Shown here piece after piece: positions 59,031-64,000 of a DNA stretch of 64,000 bases. The stretch spans positions 13,768,451 through 13,832,450 of the forward strand of contig OY783213.1 of the NCBI GenBank assembly GCA_963678705.1. The letters are read 5' to 3'. Under the pieces are notes generated by a model that saw nothing but the letters and a program-made list of their open reading frames with translations, was not told where the DNA came from and made no database searches. Positions within the stretch are counted from its first letter, which is position 1. The number at the start of each line of letters is the position of its first letter. The position numbers and the translations under genes are program-made. Origin of the DNA: Panorpa germanica. Taxonomy: Eukaryota; Arthropoda; Insecta; Mecoptera; Panorpidae.

Positions 59031-61996
59031 TACATTTTAAATAACTCTATTAACAAAATTGGACTACAATAGTCATTTTTTCATTTGAAATATTAAAGTT
59101 ATTAAGGTTACAATACATGTAACGTCACGTCCGCTAAATTGCCATCTCTTTTACACAACATAATGTAAAATACTTACCACAGAACTCTTATACATATAAC
59201 AAATAACAGACCTATCTCTTAATAGTGCGACATGTTACGTCATAAATATGGCCGATATCTGTAGCGCTAAAACTACAATACAAATTTTTAATTGCTTTAT
59301 CTCCGTCAACATTTAGATATTTAATAAAATTTACATTTATTAGCATCTATTGCAATGAACAATTAAAAAATCAACCCCCAAAAATTAAGTTCTGACTATG
59401 TGTTTCTGAATTTGAATAGCTCTAGTGATTTTAAAAGATTTTTAAAATGTAAGTAAAAGTGTTAAACGAAGTAAGAAAGAAATGTCATAAAAGATTTTTT
59501 ATAATTAGTATCATTTAAATTCTAAGCTAATTTAAATATTTATGAATGAACTCTAAAAGGTTAATCTCAAGGTCAGACATCTATTAGCGTGAAACTGTAA
59601 ACGATAGATCTGTCTTTGGTTAAAAGATCTCATAGAGGTCATCATTCCTTAAAAGTACTGTACACACTATATACTCTACAAACTACAGCCTCAGCCTCGC
59701 CTTGATGCATTGTATACGAGAGAAGTGATTCATGCATGATTCGATTTCTCTAATTTTAAGGAGAAATATTCAACTGAATAATATAAATAAATAAAGAGTT
59801 TTTATTATTGTTATTAAAATATTTATAATAATGTAATTATTAACGCTTACTTCAAAATATTAATAATCATTTTTATGATTTTTAAGTATATACTTTCAAA
59901 CTAAATTGTTAAGGTTGTACATTCTAATTTAATTTATATCGTTTAAATTGCAGATTTGTTTACTTTATGCTTTAGAACAGTTTCAATAATTAAACGGATC
60001 ATATGGGCTTATAATTTTAAAAAATATATAGATTGTTCTAGACTGTATTGTGAAAGTTATTGTTTCAGAAGTTTCAGAGTGTAATTTATTAACTACAGAC
60101 TTATTAATTTATACATAACAGGTAAGAAAATAATCGTGTCATTTGTGAGAATAATAATCGATAAAAAAAAGAACTTTACTTTAGTTTCACTAGGTTTTGT
60201 AACAGTTACATATTTAACTTCTAGCAGTTATATATAAATAATATAAGCTTCAAGTCAATAATTCCATTAAAAGTTCCAAAGCCTAATCTCCAATTAGGCC
60301 GTGTTTCGTGTCCTGTGCTGAACTGCATCTGAAGAAATCCTTTGTGTCCAAAACTCGCCCGCTAAGTGAAGTTGACATTACCATCTTTCAAACGACACCA
60401 TACAAAATTTCAGATTCATTTGTATTAAACGTGAATGGTGTTTTTCACAAATTTTAACTTTTGGACCAGAAAACGTGCGAATGCAGTAACTTATCTTGTT
60501 CGAAATTCGAACACACCCATTTATTGGATAGCGCCTTAAATTTTTATTTTGTAGGCAGATTGCAGCAAAGTTAAAATAAAATAATAGTTTTAATTTTTCC
60601 AAATATTTCATAGATTCAGTATTATTTTCACTGTTGTTTGTTTCGACAATGAGACGTAGAATAAACAAAGGATGAATTCATGCTTTTTATTCATTTCGCG
60701 ACTTTTTTATGTGTGAACTTTATAATACACACTTTTTATTCTTATGACTGTATTAGTCATTCAATATATAATCGTTAAGTCTTATTGGATTTAAATTCTG
60801 TTTCTATAAATGTAATAAAGTATTTTCATCCTTTTTAATTTTGTAATCCACTGTTTTAATCTTGTCAAAAATTATATGACAAAATGTTTCTGTGCATAAT
60901 TGATAGAAATGAATTGCAAGAGCTGCAAGTGGAAGATTATACCCGTGCAAACTGTCTTCTACAAAACTTATCTGAATTACAATCTTGTTTAAATATTAAA
61001 GTTAAAATTACCTTGCAGAAACTATTTTGACAAGTGAATAGCATTAATTTTCATTGTAGTTTCGAACTATAACCTTTTATAAATTAAATTTCTGTATGTT
61101 CGTCGAATACAGTGCCTTACTATTTTAAGGTGCCTTGCAATATTGAGTATTAATCCAAAGTATATATTTACTTACGTTTATTTATTATTATTTTTAGTCA
61201 TTTAAATGTTTTTGGTCAGATAATTATATATGGTAGACTAATGAATAGGAATAGTTGTGGTTTTATACATTTAAATATTTATTAAATAAAATCTTTTTTA
61301 TAATGCCTGAATTAGTTAAATACGAGTATATATTTGAAAAAAAAAAGAAAACGTTGCTTTATTACCCTGATAACTTTTTGAAGAATTATCGCAAAATATA
61401 TATGCAATTAGATTTCATGCATATTTCAAGCATCAATATATTCATATATAATATTATAAATATAATATATTTGAATACATTCGAATGCTTCTATCAGTTG
61501 TCTAAAAAACCATCACGTATTGTTGCATGTTTTTGTAATCTCTATTTTTATTACTAATATCTAAATATGACTTTGTTCTTATCAATAAAATATCTCGATC
61601 AAACAATTTGTAAATAAAATCGTAATCTTTGCTAAAGACTCTTTATGTGAAATAGAATTATGATATACAAAATATCGGTTTTGTTTGAAACACCATTTGT
61701 TTGATGAGGTTCTACAACACGTTCGCGCAGAAATAACATGTAACTTAATACATCCATATCGGCATCATTTGACGTTACTACGTATTCTTTCAATCAGTTT
61801 TGTATGTCTGGAAAACAATGTAATAAATTAAGTAATGAAACTATAATAAAGTAGTAAATAAAATAATGCAGGCTATAATAAAATTATTGAATACGTTGTA
61901 GAGTTTTAAATAATATTATATATTAATATAAATGTCGCATGTTGGAGGCACGGTAGTGTGGACAAAGTTTAAGGCTACTGCAACGAGACAGTCCTT

Positions 61997-62013
61997 TATA
62001 TATATATATATAT
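61997..62013. repeat. (TA)n microsatellite
   Basis: Eight TA units. Confidence 0.6.
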
Positions 62014-63049
62014 GAAACGTGATATGCCCTTAATACGAAATACTGGTACACTTTGAACCGATTCAATGTTCTAAAAAGTTGCTAATTTTGATAAAATTTC
62101 TTGACATTGAAACTTACAAAAGGTTAGTAGACTTTTATTTAGGTCATCAACCGACTGTAAATATTCCAAAAACACATAAAATCACTTTAAAAATCATTGT
62201 CATTAGAAATTATGATTTAAATACTACAAAAGTCTATTTTAAACTAAAATAGAGATATAAATAATCTGTCATCATAAATTTTTTATTGTGAGAGAGTAAT
62301 AATAAATATTTTAACTGTAAGATACGTATTATATATGTGACTAATATGACAGTGAAATTGATACGCAGGAACCAGACATGTTATTACATACAGGTAGGCA
62401 TAAATCATCGGCACAAACACGATTTTGTTTCAATACATATTCCTAATCACTAGGAAGGTGATGCATACTTTGAGGGGGAACTAACGGTACAACTAAATAA
62501 AAAAATATTGAAACTCATATAAAAATAACATTTGTTGTGATAAAAAAAATGTAATTAGGAACGTGTGAGGACTTGGACCTGTGTTTCTCTATATAATTAA
62601 CGACTTTAAACTAGGAAAGTTATGTTGATATAAAACGTAAATAAATTTGGTGCGTGTACATTAGGGGACATGCTGTATCTATCACTTTTTTTGTTTTGGT
62701 TTCAAAATGAGTCATAAACACCCAAAATATATGAAATACTTAAGACACATTCCAGACTATGACAGGGCAACTACATTCAACATGTCTGAAAGTCCTTTTT
62801 AGTTTTTTGAACAAGAGTAACACATTAAAAAATAGATTATAAAAAAAATATCTTCATTAGGTAACTCTCTCACATTGGCACAGACTACTTGCGACCTCTG
62901 ATTTTTCATTGGTGCGTATTGGAGACAGAAGCACCATTATATAGAACGACCGCGGTCTTCTTTGTGTTTACGATTTTATGCACAGCGGATCTTTGAGATG
63001 GGAAAACAATACAGATATATAATATGCACTTTTATTACCTTCGATACAG

Positions 63050-63155
63050 TGGTGTATTAATAAACAGTAAAGTAGAAGCTTCGTCTTATGATAATGAATG
63101 TTAATATGAAATAACTTGAATACACCCTACTGAAAAAGTCAGCGGCTCAAGCAGT
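63050..63155 (+). repeat. Dispersed repeat pair, copy 2
   Basis: GTGTATTAATAAACAGTAAA, GTAGAAGCTTCGTCTTATGA and CCTACTGAAAAAGTCAGC follow the same order as at 58935. Confidence 0.4.
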
Positions 63156-64000
63156 TTGCTTAGTGTGAGAGTAGCTTTAGACTTATGTGGGATTTTTATA
63201 GTTTTTTTTTTATTGGTTTTGTATTGTGGAATAAATACTTTAATTATAATTTGGATATAAATAAATTTAATATAATTTTTTGTTGAATATAGGTAGCATA
63301 GTCTTAAGCCCTATTCACACTCACTGTTTTTAGACTTTATTTAGGTTTTTATCTTAAAGTTAATTTTGAACATGTGGAATCATTCGTCATACGTCAATAA
63401 TATACATTATTTTCTAATAATTACTATCTTTGTTTAATAGAAATTATTGTACTTAATATAATTAATTTTATTTCTTTATATTTCAAATGCTGAAGCTTAT
63501 CTTTTAGGTTAAAACCTTAAATTAACACTAAAATTCAGCCTGAAATTTTGTTACTTATTCACAAAATTACTTTTTTTGTTCGCTTAATTTGACTTTGGAA
63601 AAAAATAAATTTCTGAAACACATCAGATTGTGATCTTCGAAAAAAGATTCTAATTTTAATGTTTACCTTTCCTATTCAGCTATAAAATTAAATCAACTTG
63701 CTACAATAATAAAAAAAAAAATCATTATGAAATAGCAATTCACAAGTTATTTAAATGCTATATAAAACTCAATAAAATAATGATATTTCTAACAAACATT
63801 TTTGTCGAAATTTTGCAATTAATTCATCAAGAACATCCAAGAATTTTTGTAGTAGAGTTTTTCTTAAAATTTAAAGTTCTTAAAAGGTCTTGGGCTAGAA
63901 CTGATACTGTTCTTCCATTTACTATTGATTGAAATTATAATTCTACGCTTTCCAGAACGATTCAATGTTTATTTTCTCATAAGTAGTCCCAAAAGTATCA

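Larger units (their letters stand above)
57952..64000 (+). other. Probable first intron of Jupiter, no exon recognised
   Basis: AT-rich throughout. It contains a pair of related repeats (58935-59030 and 63050-63155) and a TA microsatellite at 61997-62013. Open frames such as 58098-58358 and 61255-61557 have the composition of noncoding AT-rich DNA and no domains. Confidence 0.55.

Overview
The window is strongly AT-rich animal nuclear DNA with small spliced exons, GT-AG introns and a heavy load of interspersed repeats. All six recognised genes have insect-like protein sequences, and the fragments of non-LTR retrotransposons, a tRNA-derived SINE and several MITE families also fit an insect. 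The order of insect cannot be fixed from sequence alone. No bacterial, viral, CRISPR, rRNA or stand-alone tRNA gene was found.

Layout. Positions 1-18277 hold no exon I recognise, only repeat remnants (SINE copies, three decayed LINE 3' ends, a decayed DNA element). From 18278 to 40934 (+) lie five exons of Sap47/SYAP1, a BSD-domain synapse-associated protein; its 5' end was not found. Large introns carry MITEs and SINEs, including two copies of one MITE family in opposite orientation. From about 43040 to 45790 there is a 2.75-kb foldback palindrome whose two arms are tandem arrays of a 147-bp monomer. This is the most unusual object in the window.

A compact gene cluster follows: UNC50 (-, 48116-47013, five exons), PSMG2/PAC2 (+, 48609-49445, one exon), RASSF7/8 (+, 50197-53611, ten exons), ING1/2-type PHD protein (-, 57461-55530, four exons) and the first coding exon of Jupiter/JPT (+, 57896-57951). 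UNC50/PSMG2 and ING/Jupiter are head-to-head pairs with short shared promoter intervals; RASSF8 and ING converge. The remaining 57952-64000 is best read as the first intron of Jupiter.

The genes are housekeeping or signalling genes with separate jobs: synaptic/Akt-linked adaptor, Golgi membrane protein, proteasome assembly, Ras-association scaffold at junctions, H3K4me3 reader, microtubule-associated protein. Nothing suggests a joint pathway. All exon boundaries were placed by reading splice sites and checking reading-frame phase by hand; total coding lengths of the four complete genes are exact multiples of three.
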